A stretch of DNA of 17,342 bases from contig JANXRO010000263.1 in NCBI GenBank assembly GCA_025356765.1, forward strand, positions 1-17,342, given 5' to 3'. This DNA is from Hyphomicrobiales bacterium (GTDB taxonomy: Bacteria; Pseudomonadota; Alphaproteobacteria; Rhizobiales; Aestuariivirgaceae). A model generated the notes under the pieces. The model saw only the letters and a program-made list of their open reading frames with translations, was not told the origin of the DNA and searched no databases. Positions 1 through 5,659 of the stretch are shown here, piece by piece. Each line of letters opens with the position of its first letter. The first letter of the stretch is position 1. A program made the translations under genes and the position numbers.

Positions 1-189
1 CATGCCAAAAAGAATACGCCGATGAACCGGCTTCAAACCATCACGCGCATCAGGCAAAGCACGCGAAACAATAACACTCATGGCATAGTTCAGATAAGAT
101 TCCCGCATTTCCTCTTCGATGGAAATTGGCGTAATTTCATGCGGGTTTGCTGGTGGAAGCCCAGCTTTATTCTTATCGTTATCGGCCAC
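1..189 (-). CDS. gyrA: DNA gyrase subunit A, N-terminal fragment (cut by window edge)
   Basis: The type II topoisomerase A subunit breaks and rejoins DNA and, with GyrB, introduces negative supercoils. Only the first 63 codons are present and the frame runs off the left edge. The stretch EEEMRESYLNYAMSVIVSRA followed by LPDARDGLKPVHRRILFGM is the hallmark GyrA/ParC N-terminus. The short polar leader (MADNDKNKAGLPPANPHEI) and the neighbouring ssb favour gyrA over parC, as ssb-gyrA is a common alphaproteobacterial pair. The start is a GTG at 187-189 with an AGGA motif a few bases upstream. The catalytic tyrosine and quinolone-resistance region lie outside the window. Confidence 0.95.
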   Translation of the reverse strand, partial: MADNDKNKAGLPPANPHEITPISIEEEMRESYLNYAMSVIVSRALPDARDGLKPVHRRILFGM

Positions 190-263
190 GGAAAATCCTG
201 ATCTTGCAGAGGTAACACACCGGAAAAACAGGTGTTAAAAAACCTGCCTCGACTCAAGCGCAA

Positions 264-291
264 CAATAGAGTTTTAGCACCAAGGGAGCAA
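264..291 (-). promoter_or_regulatory. Candidate promoter for gyrA
   Basis: On the minus strand TTGCTC (286-291) and CTATTG (264-269) are spaced by 16 bases and lie about 75 bases upstream of the gyrA GTG. This resembles a sigma-70 type promoter only loosely. The 163-base gap between ssb and gyrA shows no convincing terminator, so gyrA may also be read from ssb. It is a weak, eye-only call. Confidence 0.25.
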
Positions 292-352
292 TGAAAAGCA
301 CCCGTTTATCAGGTGGAAAAAGCCGCTTTTGAGCTGGGCAATCCGCTAAAAA

Positions 353-841
353 TCAAAACGGAACTTCATCATCCAAATCACGCGCAAAGCTTTGCTTGGG
401 CGAAGATGTGCGCGGGCGATCCATCGGGCTGGATGAGCCAAATTCGTCGCCGCCGCCATAGCTTGAGCCAGCGCTGTCTCCGCCGCCGGGCTTGCCGCCC
501 AACATTGTCAACTCGCCACGATAATTCTGCAAAACAACTTCGGTTGAATATTTTTCAACGCCGTCTTTGTCTGTCCATTTGCGGGTTTGCAATTGCCCTT
601 CAAGATATACGCTGGAGCCTTTTTTCAAATATTGTTCCGCTACTTTAGCCAAGGCTTCATTGAAAATTACCACGCGGTGCCATTCGGTTTTTTCTTTGCG
701 CTCGCCTGAACCTTTGTCACGCCAAGATTCAGTTGTGGCGATTGAAAGATTAACGATGGCCTTGCCATCTTGGGTGTGGCGCACTTCAGGATCCTTGCCC
801 AAATTGCCTACCAAAATAACCTTGTTCACTGATCCAGCCAT
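353..841 (-). CDS. ssb: Single-stranded DNA-binding protein
   Basis: SSB coats single-stranded DNA during replication, recombination and repair and recruits partner proteins through its acidic tail. The 162-residue product starts MAGSVNKVILVGNLGKDPEV, the standard SSB N-terminus. Its OB fold spans about residues 1-112, with conserved WRDK and KTEWHRVVIFN segments. A glycine/serine-rich linker follows (about 113-150), and the product ends in the acidic tip DLDDEVPF that binds partner proteins. Length is typical for alphaproteobacteria. The ATG is preceded by GGGAGAG at good spacing. It lies upstream of gyrA in the same direction. The promoter region carries repeats and a possible LexA-type site, described separately. 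Confidence 0.97.
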   Translation of the reverse strand: MAGSVNKVILVGNLGKDPEVRHTQDGKAIVNLSIATTESWRDKGSGERKEKTEWHRVVIFNEALAKVAEQYLKKGSSVYLEGQLQTRKWTDKDGVEKYSTEVVLQNYRGELTMLGGKPGGGDSAGSSYGGGDEFGSSSPMDRPRTSSPKQSFARDLDDEVPF

Positions 842-893
842 AATTTTTCTCTCCCGTTTGAAAATTCACTAGCACATTTGGCCAAGCCCAAAG

Positions 894-945
894 AAAAATG
901 CTTGCACTCATCCACTGGTAAGGTTTCAAAAAATGCTTGCATTCA
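894..945. repeat. Two 17-base direct repeats upstream of ssb
   Basis: AAAAATGCTTGCACTCA at 894-910 and AAAAATGCTTGCATTCA at 929-945 differ at one base and have a 35-base period. The core ATGCTTGCAT of the second copy is itself a dyad (ATGC-TT-GCAT). The pair lies 53-104 bases upstream of the ssb start, in the promoter region. Spacing of about 3.3 helical turns does not put both sites squarely on one face. This looks like an operator pair, but the factor is unknown. Confidence 0.6.
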
Positions 946-951
946 ATGTTC

Positions 952-966
952 GTACCTGTTATGTTC
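952..966 (-). promoter_or_regulatory. Possible LexA (SOS) box upstream of ssb
   Basis: On the minus strand GAAC (963-966) is followed by seven bases and then GTAC (952-955). The alphaproteobacterial LexA site is GAAC-N7-GAAC, so this is one mismatch from consensus. A further GAAC lies directly after it, giving GAACAT twice with 9 bases between. SOS control of ssb is known in this class, which raises plausibility. The site is about 110-125 bases upstream of the start codon, far but possible. Confidence 0.35.
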
Positions 967-977
967 CATTTAAGGTC

Positions 978-1011
978 AAAAAACAAGGCCTGATTTTTTT
1001 CAGACCTTGTT
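978..1011 (-). terminator. Intrinsic terminator after the 48-codon gene
   Basis: AACAAGGCCTGA (982-993) pairs with TCAGACCTTGTT (1000-1011) across a 6-base A-rich loop. The single imperfect pair is a G-U wobble in the minus-strand RNA but a C-A mismatch in the plus-strand RNA. On the minus strand the stem runs straight into a U tract (978-983). Both points say it ends minus-strand transcription coming from the small gene at 1041-1187. It also insulates ssb from that transcription. Confidence 0.9.
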
Positions 1012-1040
1012 ACTTTGCTTTCAATTCAAAAAAGCGTTTC

Positions 1041-1187
1041 TTATCCACGGCGCAGTAACTTTACCAATGCTCCAAAACGGCTTGTATCCAACTTGTTCGC
1101 AGCTGCAGCATTCTTTGCAAAGCGTGTATCTTGCATCAAAGCTGTGCTGTAAACTTCTGAATATACGTTAAAAAGTGATGTGTTCAT
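1041..1187 (-). CDS. Unrecognised 48-residue small protein
   Basis: I do not recognise this product. It begins MNTSLFNVYSEVYSTALMQD and ends LVKLLRRG, with an alanine-rich middle (KNAAAANKLD). It is probably helical, lacks cysteine, and shows no signal peptide or membrane segment. Three signs say it is a real gene. GGAGA (1194-1198) lies 6 bases before the ATG. The frame is open for its whole short length and closes with TAA. A strong intrinsic terminator lies 29 bases after the stop. It is divergent from the LysR regulator gene at 1314, the usual arrangement of a LysR gene and its target. It could alternatively be a short structural RNA whose reading frame is incidental, but the ribosome binding site argues against that. 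Confidence 0.7.
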   Translation of the reverse strand: MNTSLFNVYSEVYSTALMQDTRFAKNAAAANKLDTSRFGALVKLLRRG

Positions 1188-1228
1188 GATGTTCTCCTCT
1201 TGAATTTCTCAGTGATTTACAGATAGCC

Positions 1229-1242
1229 TTCGCAACTGCGAA
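1229..1242. promoter_or_regulatory. 14-base dyad between the small gene and lysR
   Basis: TTCGCA-AC-TGCGAA is a perfect six-base inverted repeat with a two-base centre. It lies 42-55 bases upstream of the 48-codon gene start, overlapping where that gene's promoter should be. It reads as a dimer binding site; whether the neighbouring LysR protein or another factor binds is not visible. Confidence 0.45.
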
Positions 1243-1268
1243 TAACAAATACCTAAAGCTGACATGAG

Positions 1269-1287
1269 ATGTAAGAAAATGTTACAT
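1269..1287. promoter_or_regulatory. LysR-type T-N11-A box in the divergent intergenic region
   Basis: ATGTAA (1269-1274) and TTACAT (1282-1287) form an inverted repeat with a 7-base centre, and within it T1272-N11-A1284 fits the classic LysR-type recognition rule. It lies 27-45 bases upstream of the lysR start codon and about 80-100 bases upstream of the divergent small gene. That is the expected place for autorepression and activation of the neighbour. Confidence 0.6.
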
Positions 1288-1312
1288 GCTTGGCAAATAT
1301 GCTATCAAGCAT
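1286..1312 (+). repeat. Inverted repeat directly before the lysR start codon
   Basis: ATGCTTG (1286-1292) and CAAGCAT (1306-1312) are exact inverted copies separated by 13 bases, ending one base before the chosen ATG. In RNA this could form a hairpin over the ribosome binding region, which itself lacks an obvious Shine-Dalgarno motif. The heptamer is the same as the core of the repeats upstream of ssb. Confidence 0.45.
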
Positions 1313-1313
1313 C

Positions 1314-2228
1314 ATGGCAAGAAGACTCCCATCACTAAATGGCTTAAAGGCATTTGAAGCAGCCGCCCGCAACGAAAGCTTCACAGATGCGGCAGCAGAG
1401 CTGTTGGTCAGCCACGCCGCTATAAGCCGCCACATCAAAGAACTTGAAGAAAACTTGGGCACACAGCTTTTCGTGCGCACAGGGCGCGGCGTTGAACTCA
1501 CCGAGGCAGGCCAACGTTTTGGTAGCAGGCTTACACCACTGTTTGACCAATTGGCCGATTCTGCGCGCGAGGCAGCCGCCGTGGGCGATGTTCGCCCGCT
1601 TCGGGTATCAGTTCAGCCTTCAATAGCCTCGCGCTGGCTTGTGGCACGGCTTGGATCGTTCAATGCGCTGCATCCTGATATTGAGTTAAACATCGATCCA
1701 TCCAACGAGCTGATTGATTTTTATGTTGATCCGTTTGATCTGGGCCTGCGCCATGGCTTGGGTGGGTGGGATGACGTGGAAGCGGTGAAGCTTTCCGATG
1801 TGGTCGTTTTTCCCGTGTGCTCGCCTGCATTTTTAGTCAAGCACCCTGCCCTCAAACCCGCAGATTTGGTGGAAATGAATTTGATCCATGAAGACAAAAA
1901 ACAATGGTGGGCAGATTGGTTGGCCTCAGCCGGCGTTAAATCATCAGGCGATTGGCGCGGGCCCATTTTCCAAAATCAACTGGCTTTAGAAGCGGCCGAG
2001 GCGGGCCAAGGTTTTGCTTTGGGCGACCCCATTTTATGCACCGATAGTTTGCTGGAGGGCTGGCTTGCCCGCCCATTCAATTTAGACATGAAAGAACATG
2101 GTGGTTATTGGCTGGTGCGGCGCAAAGGCTCTCGCGAAACCGGACCAATGCGTGCCTTTCGCGAATGGCTGGCTGGCGAATTTGTTGAAACCAATAAAAG
2201 ATTTCAACAGTTCAAGGCCAAGGCTTGA
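1314..2228 (+). CDS. LysR-family transcriptional regulator, GcvA-like
   Basis: This is a DNA-binding regulator of the LysR family, probably acting as a tetramer with a small-molecule effector. With the ATG at 1314 it has 304 residues, normal for the family. The N-terminus MARRLPSLNGLKAFEAAARN and the helix-turn-helix (about residues 22-41, FTDAAAELLVSHAAISRHIK) are typical of the GcvA subgroup, as is DLGLRHGLGGWDD in the effector domain (about 90-295). The frame is open further up to a TTG at 1290 and an ATG at 1299, but family N-termini begin at MARRLPSLN, so 1314 is preferred. No strong ribosome binding site is seen. The effector and regulon cannot be told from sequence. A LysR-type box lies just upstream, and the gene diverges from the 48-codon gene. 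Confidence 0.9.
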   Translation: MARRLPSLNGLKAFEAAARNESFTDAAAELLVSHAAISRHIKELEENLGTQLFVRTGRGVELTEAGQRFGSRLTPLFDQLADSAREAAAVGDVRPLRVSVQPSIASRWLVARLGSFNALHPDIELNIDPSNELIDFYVDPFDLGLRHGLGGWDDVEAVKLSDVVVFPVCSPAFLVKHPALKPADLVEMNLIHEDKKQWWADWLASAGVKSSGDWRGPIFQNQLALEAAEAGQGFALGDPILCTDSLLEGWLARPFNLDMKEHGGYWLVRRKGSRETGPMRAFREWLAGEFVETNKRFQQFKAKA

Positions 2229-2282
2229 AGCAAGTGTAAAAAACCGCCACCGTGTTCTAGTTGTAACGGTTGAGATTCGGTG

Positions 2283-2660
2283 ATGGCGAAACAAAAATAT
2301 GATTGCTTAAAATGCCCGGGCTATTGCTGCTCTTATCCGATTATCGAAGTGAAAGATTCAGACGCAAAGCGCATTGCCAAACATTTTGATATGCCGCTGG
2401 AAAAAGCCGAGAAAAAATACTTCAAATCCGCCCATGGCTATAAGCGCGTCATGCGCCGCCAAGTGGATGAGCATTATGGCAAAATCTGCCAGTTCTTTGA
2501 TACCGATGAACGCCGCTGCACCATCTATCACGCCCGCCCCTATGCTTGCAGGGCTTTTCCGGGCGAGGATAATTGCGGCTATTATGATTTTCTGGCCTTT
2601 GAACGCAACGCCCAGGAAGATGAAACTTTTGTTTCAACCACAGACCACAAAGAAAATTGA
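2283..2660 (+). CDS. YkgJ-like cysteine-cluster protein
   Basis: This 125-residue cytoplasmic protein carries the N-terminal cysteine cluster C8-x2-C11-x3-C15-C16, then C69 (KICQFFD), C79 and C89 (CTIYHARPYACRAFPG) and C98. This pattern matches the YkgJ/CxxCxxCC family, whose cysteines are thought to hold zinc or an iron-sulfur centre. The biochemical role of the family is not established. The ATG at 2283 is preceded in frame by GTG at 2280; the inner ATG gives the usual compact start, and the ribosome binding site is weak. It lies 54 bases after lysR in the same direction and could be co-transcribed with it, but no functional link is evident. Confidence 0.85.
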   Translation: MAKQKYDCLKCPGYCCSYPIIEVKDSDAKRIAKHFDMPLEKAEKKYFKSAHGYKRVMRRQVDEHYGKICQFFDTDERRCTIYHARPYACRAFPGEDNCGYYDFLAFERNAQEDETFVSTTDHKEN

Positions 2661-2674
2661 ACATTACATCGTGT

Positions 2675-2692
2675 GCCGCAGGTGGTTGCGGC
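2675..2692 (+). terminator. Hairpin between the YkgJ-like gene and the exported-protein gene
   Basis: GCCGCA (2675-2680) and TGCGGC (2687-2692) form a perfect six-base stem with a six-base loop, 14 bases after the YkgJ-like stop. The following bases (CCTTTACAATT) are only a poor U tract, so this may be a weak terminator, an attenuator or an mRNA-stabilising hairpin. Confidence 0.35.
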
Positions 2693-2746
2693 CCTTTACA
2701 ATTCTCGCAAACCTCATAGGCTAAGCTTTCAGTTTTGGGGGCTATA

Positions 2747-3634
2747 ATGCGTAGAGTGGTATTCGCTTTGGCTGTACTGGCGATTGGCTTCACCAATCCC
2801 AGCATGTGCTCGACGTCGGTGAAAAAAAAGCGTCCTGCAGCGCCTGTTGACCGCGAGATGTCTTTTCTAGTGGTGCGCTCTAATTCCAACGCGTGCGAAC
2901 CCAACTGCCCAGAATGGATTGAAGCGGATGGAAAAATTGTTGGCGACACAGCACTTAAATTGAAGGAACTGCTCGCCAGCCCCGCGTTTCGTAAATTGCC
3001 GATCATGCTCAATTCTTATGGCGGTGATATTCGTTCCGCCTTGGCCATGGGCCGCATGATCCGCCACTATAATATGACAACCACGGTGGGGCGCACAGTT
3101 TTTAGTTTGTGTGATCCACTGACCGACAACAAGTGTCGACCCAGCGTGTCGAACCATTCCTATCGGGGCGAGCCTGTGGAAGCGCGCGCCAACTGCATGT
3201 CTGCCTGTCCGTTGGTATTACTTGGCGGAATGGAACGTGTTGTCGGCAGTCTTTCTTATGTTGGCCTGCATCAACCCATTAGTGTCAGCCATCCTTACAT
3301 GGATCGTTATTGGGAAACCTGGCGTGTTGTGAACGGACACAAAAAAATGATTTCCCGTAAATTCATCAAGCGCATTGAGCTTCCAACAAAAACGAGTGTG
3401 GGAATTACACCACGGCTGCGCACGGCATTGGTGGGTTATATCCATGAGATGAATGCCTCGCCCAAAATTCTAGACGAAATGGAAAAGGCGGCACCTGCCA
3501 AAATGAATCAAATTGAATATGGCAAGGCCCATGAACTGGGCCTGTCAACACGGTTTCAAAGCCTCGAGTTTATTGCCAAAGCCGATATTTGCACGGGCAC
3601 AAACCCTGTTGATCGATGTGTGCTGATAAAATAA
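2747..3634 (+). CDS. Predicted exported ClpP/crotonase-fold protein (possible serine protease)
   Basis: The 295-residue product starts MRRVVFALAVLAIGF, an apparent Sec signal with a short basic head and hydrophobic core; cleavage is likely near residues 17-23. The mature part has ClpP-fold signatures in order: LNSYGGDIRSALAMGRMIR (about 88-106), where the GG would form the oxyanion region; ANCMSACPLVLLGGMERVV (about 148-166), with Ser152 where ClpP-like proteases carry the nucleophile; and GLHQP with His175 as the likely base. A third catalytic acid is not certain. Cysteines flank the serine (C150, C154) and more are spread along the chain, consistent with disulfides outside the cytoplasm. 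This resembles the uncharacterised periplasmic ClpP-like group. The start is the ATG at 2747 behind GGGGG; an upstream TTG at 2735 is less likely. Substrate and activity are unknown. Confidence 0.75.
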   Translation: MRRVVFALAVLAIGFTNPSMCSTSVKKKRPAAPVDREMSFLVVRSNSNACEPNCPEWIEADGKIVGDTALKLKELLASPAFRKLPIMLNSYGGDIRSALAMGRMIRHYNMTTTVGRTVFSLCDPLTDNKCRPSVSNHSYRGEPVEARANCMSACPLVLLGGMERVVGSLSYVGLHQPISVSHPYMDRYWETWRVVNGHKKMISRKFIKRIELPTKTSVGITPRLRTALVGYIHEMNASPKILDEMEKAAPAKMNQIEYGKAHELGLSTRFQSLEFIAKADICTGTNPVDRCVLIK

Positions 3635-3635
3635 A

Positions 3636-3660
3636 AAAGGCCGGAGATAATCCGGCCTTT
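3636..3660. terminator. Shared terminator between the exported-protein gene and rplQ
   Basis: AAAGGCCGGA (3636-3645) pairs perfectly with TCCGGCCTTT (3651-3660) across a GATAA loop. On the minus strand the stem runs into six U residues, so it is a textbook terminator for the ribosomal operon, 20 bases past rplQ. On the plus strand it starts one base past the stop at 3634, with only three U residues after the stem, so it probably also stops that convergent gene but less strongly. Confidence 0.9.
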
Positions 3661-3680
3661 GAGAAAATATATTTAAGAAA

Positions 3681-4103
3681 TCACGCCGCTTCAGCAGCTT
3701 CTTCCTTCTTCATAACTGGGCCAGAATCTTTGCCCTTGGCTGTTACATCACGATCAACAAATTCAATCACTGCAACTGCAGCATTGTCACCGTGGCGAAA
3801 GCCAGCCTTCATAATGCGAATATAGCCGCCTTGACGATCTTTGTAGCGCTTGGCCAAAACGTCAAACAATTTCTTGGCTTGCACCTGGTCTTTAATTTGA
3901 GCAATGGCTTGGCGGCGCGCATGCAGCGAACCATTTTTACCAAGTGTCACAAGCTTTTCAACAATGGGGCGCAAATCCTTGGCTTTCGGCAAAGTCGTTA
4001 CGATCTGCTCATGCTTGATCAGGGCCACTGCCAAGTTAGCGAACATCGCGTTGCGATGCTCTGATGTGCGGTTAAGCTGACGACCCTTAAAACCATGACG
4101 CAT
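3681..4103 (-). CDS. rplQ: 50S ribosomal protein L17
   Basis: L17 sits on the solvent side of the large subunit near the exit tunnel and binds 23S rRNA. The product has 140 residues and opens with the family signature MRHGFKGRQLNRTSEHRNAM, followed by IVTTLPKAKDLRPIVEKLVT. The core ends at IEFVDRD (about 118), and a charged, alanine-rich tail (KKEEAAEAA) follows, as in many alphaproteobacteria. AAGGAG lies just before the ATG. It is the last gene of the cluster, 44 bases after rpoA, and is followed by a strong terminator. Confidence 0.97.
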   Translation of the reverse strand: MRHGFKGRQLNRTSEHRNAMFANLAVALIKHEQIVTTLPKAKDLRPIVEKLVTLGKNGSLHARRQAIAQIKDQVQAKKLFDVLAKRYKDRQGGYIRIMKAGFRHGDNAAVAVIEFVDRDVTAKGKDSGPVMKKEEAAEAA

Positions 4104-4147
4104 AATAATTCTCCTTCAAACAGCCCAGCCTTGGCGGGGCATAAAAC

Positions 4148-5176
4148 TTAGTAGTGGCTTTCCAATTTCTTGGCAAGTTCATCGATGTTTTCTGGCGGCC
4201 AATTCGTAACCTCCATACCCAAGTGAAGGCCCATTTGCGCCAACACTTCTTTAATTTCATTCAAGCTCTTGCGGCCAAAGTTCGGTGTGCGCAACATTTC
4301 GGCTTCTGATTTCTGGATCAAATCGCCGATGTAAACAATGTTGTCGTTCTTCAAGCAGTTTGCTGAACGCACAGACAATTCCAACTCATCAACCTTTTTG
4401 AGGAGAGCGGCATTGAACGGCAATTCTTGGCGCACTTCTTCAGCCACCGCCACTGTTGGCTCGCTGAAGTTGATGAACACTGAAATTTGATCTTGCAAAA
4501 TGCGCGCAGCATAAGCCACTGCATCTTCAGGTGAAACCGCACCATTGGTTTCAACAGTCATAATCAACTTATCATAATCCAAGATCTGACCTTCACGTGT
4601 GTTCTCAACGCGATATGAAACGCGGCGCACTGGCGAATAGATCGAGTCAACTGGAATAAGGCCAATCGGAGCATCTTCAGCACGGTTGCGATCAGCGGCA
4701 ACATAGCCCTTGCCATTGTTGATCGTGAACTCCATGCGCAATTCAGCGCCTTGATCCAGTGTGCAGATAACATGTTCAGGATTCAAGATTTGAACATCAG
4801 CAGATTGTTGAATGTCACCAGCTTTTACAACGCCGGGGCCAGTCTTCTTCAGCGTCAAACGCTTTGGGCCTTCAGCATGCAATGCAAAGGCAATCTCTTT
4901 AATGTTCAGGATCATATCCGTCACATCTTCGCGAACGCCTGCGATAGATGAGAACTCATGCAACACGCCATCAATCTGAACCGAAGTAACAGCAGCGCCT
5001 TGCAGCGAAGACAAAAGAATGCGGCGCAGCGCATTGCCCAAAGTTGTGCCAAAACCACGCTCTAATGGTTCTGCTACAACTGTGGCCATCCGGCGCTTAT
5101 CTTTGCCAGATTGAATATCGATCTTGCTGGGGCGGATCAGCTCTTGCCAGTTTTTTTGATTGACTTGCATGTTCAT
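4148..5176 (-). CDS. rpoA: RNA polymerase alpha subunit
   Basis: The alpha dimer scaffolds assembly of RNA polymerase and its C-terminal domain contacts upstream promoter DNA and activators. The 342-residue product has the N-terminal assembly domain (about 1-240), with EPLERGFGTTLGNALRRILL, and a C-terminal helix-hairpin-helix domain (about 255-335). The DNA-contact signature RSANCLK falls at 270-276, and GRKSLNEIKEVL and NWPPENI are standard. GGAGG at 5188-5192 lies 11 bases before the first ATG (5176) and 17 before a second ATG (5170); the first is preferred but the second is possible. The gap from rpsK (83 bases) holds two hairpins. Confidence 0.98.
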   Translation of the reverse strand: MNMQVNQKNWQELIRPSKIDIQSGKDKRRMATVVAEPLERGFGTTLGNALRRILLSSLQGAAVTSVQIDGVLHEFSSIAGVREDVTDMILNIKEIAFALHAEGPKRLTLKKTGPGVVKAGDIQQSADVQILNPEHVICTLDQGAELRMEFTINNGKGYVAADRNRAEDAPIGLIPVDSIYSPVRRVSYRVENTREGQILDYDKLIMTVETNGAVSPEDAVAYAARILQDQISVFINFSEPTVAVAEEVRQELPFNAALLKKVDELELSVRSANCLKNDNIVYIGDLIQKSEAEMLRTPNFGRKSLNEIKEVLAQMGLHLGMEVTNWPPENIDELAKKLESHY

Positions 5177-5192
5177 GTTCCCGTTAGCCTCC

Positions 5193-5209
5193 GGAAGGTT
5201 CGACCTTCC
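5193..5209 (-). promoter_or_regulatory. Hairpin abutting the rpoA ribosome binding site
   Basis: GGAAGGT and ACCTTCC form a perfect seven-base stem with a three-base loop. On the minus strand the stem ends directly at the GGAGG of rpoA (5188-5192). It could control access to that site or mark an RNA processing point. No U tract follows, so it is not a terminator. Confidence 0.5.
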
Positions 5210-5232
5210 AAACTCGGATTATTGACGACGTA

Positions 5233-5246
5233 CGAAGCGAGCTTCG
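5233..5246 (-). promoter_or_regulatory. Second dyad in the rpsK-rpoA gap
   Basis: CGAAGC-GA-GCTTCG is an exact six-base inverted repeat with a two-base centre, 13 bases past the rpsK stop. As RNA the loop would open to about four bases. It may protect the rpsK 3' end or be a protein site. The A-rich DNA that gives a U/A run (5253-5259) lies before it in the transcript, not after, so termination is unlikely. Confidence 0.4.
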
Positions 5247-5259
5247 CACAGGAATTTTT

Positions 5260-5649
5260 TTAGATACGGCGACGCTTTGGTGGGCGGCAACCATTGTGCG
5301 GAATTGGTGTGATATCGCGGATCGACGTCACTTGCAGACCAACGGATTGCAAAGCACGAAGCGCTGATTCACGGCCCGAACCTGGACCTGTCACTTCAAC
5401 TTCAACCGTGCGCATACCATGTTCCATGGCAGCTTTTCCAACCTGTTCACCGGCCAACTGAGCGGCATAAGGGGTTGACTTGCGTGAACCCTTAAATCCC
5501 ATTTTGCCAGCCGAAGCCCACACAATGGTGTTGCCTTGCACATCGGTGATGGTGATCATGGTGTTGTTGAACGAAGCGTTCACATGAACCATGCCAGACG
5601 ATACGTTCTTGCGCTCTTTACGACGCGGACGAGCAGTTTCTTTTGCCAT
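5260..5649 (-). CDS. rpsK: 30S ribosomal protein S11
   Basis: S11 lies on the platform of the small subunit and helps shape the mRNA exit region and the E site. The 129-residue product shows VNASFNNTMITITD, the GPGSGRESALRAL loop and the closing DITPIPHNGCRPPKRRRI, all hallmark S11 segments. The start is the ATG at 5649 with AAGG eight bases upstream. It follows rpsM by 10 bases and precedes rpoA, the usual alpha-operon order without rpsD. Confidence 0.98.
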   Translation of the reverse strand: MAKETARPRRKERKNVSSGMVHVNASFNNTMITITDVQGNTIVWASAGKMGFKGSRKSTPYAAQLAGEQVGKAAMEHGMRTVEVEVTGPGSGRESALRALQSVGLQVTSIRDITPIPHNGCRPPKRRRI

Positions 5650-5659
5650 AATCTAAACC

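Noticed and set aside
213..237. TAACAC/GTGTTA hairpin between ssb and gyrA as a terminator
   Set aside because: The U-rich run lies before the stem on the minus strand, not after it, and the loop is large.
2239..2273. AACCG/CGGTT inverted repeat after lysR as a terminator
   Set aside because: Only five pairs with a loop of about 20 bases and no U tract.
2449..3012. 187-codon open frame on the minus strand across the YkgJ-like and exported-protein genes
   Set aside because: It is antisense to two genes with clear family motifs, has no ribosome binding site and no recognisable protein features.
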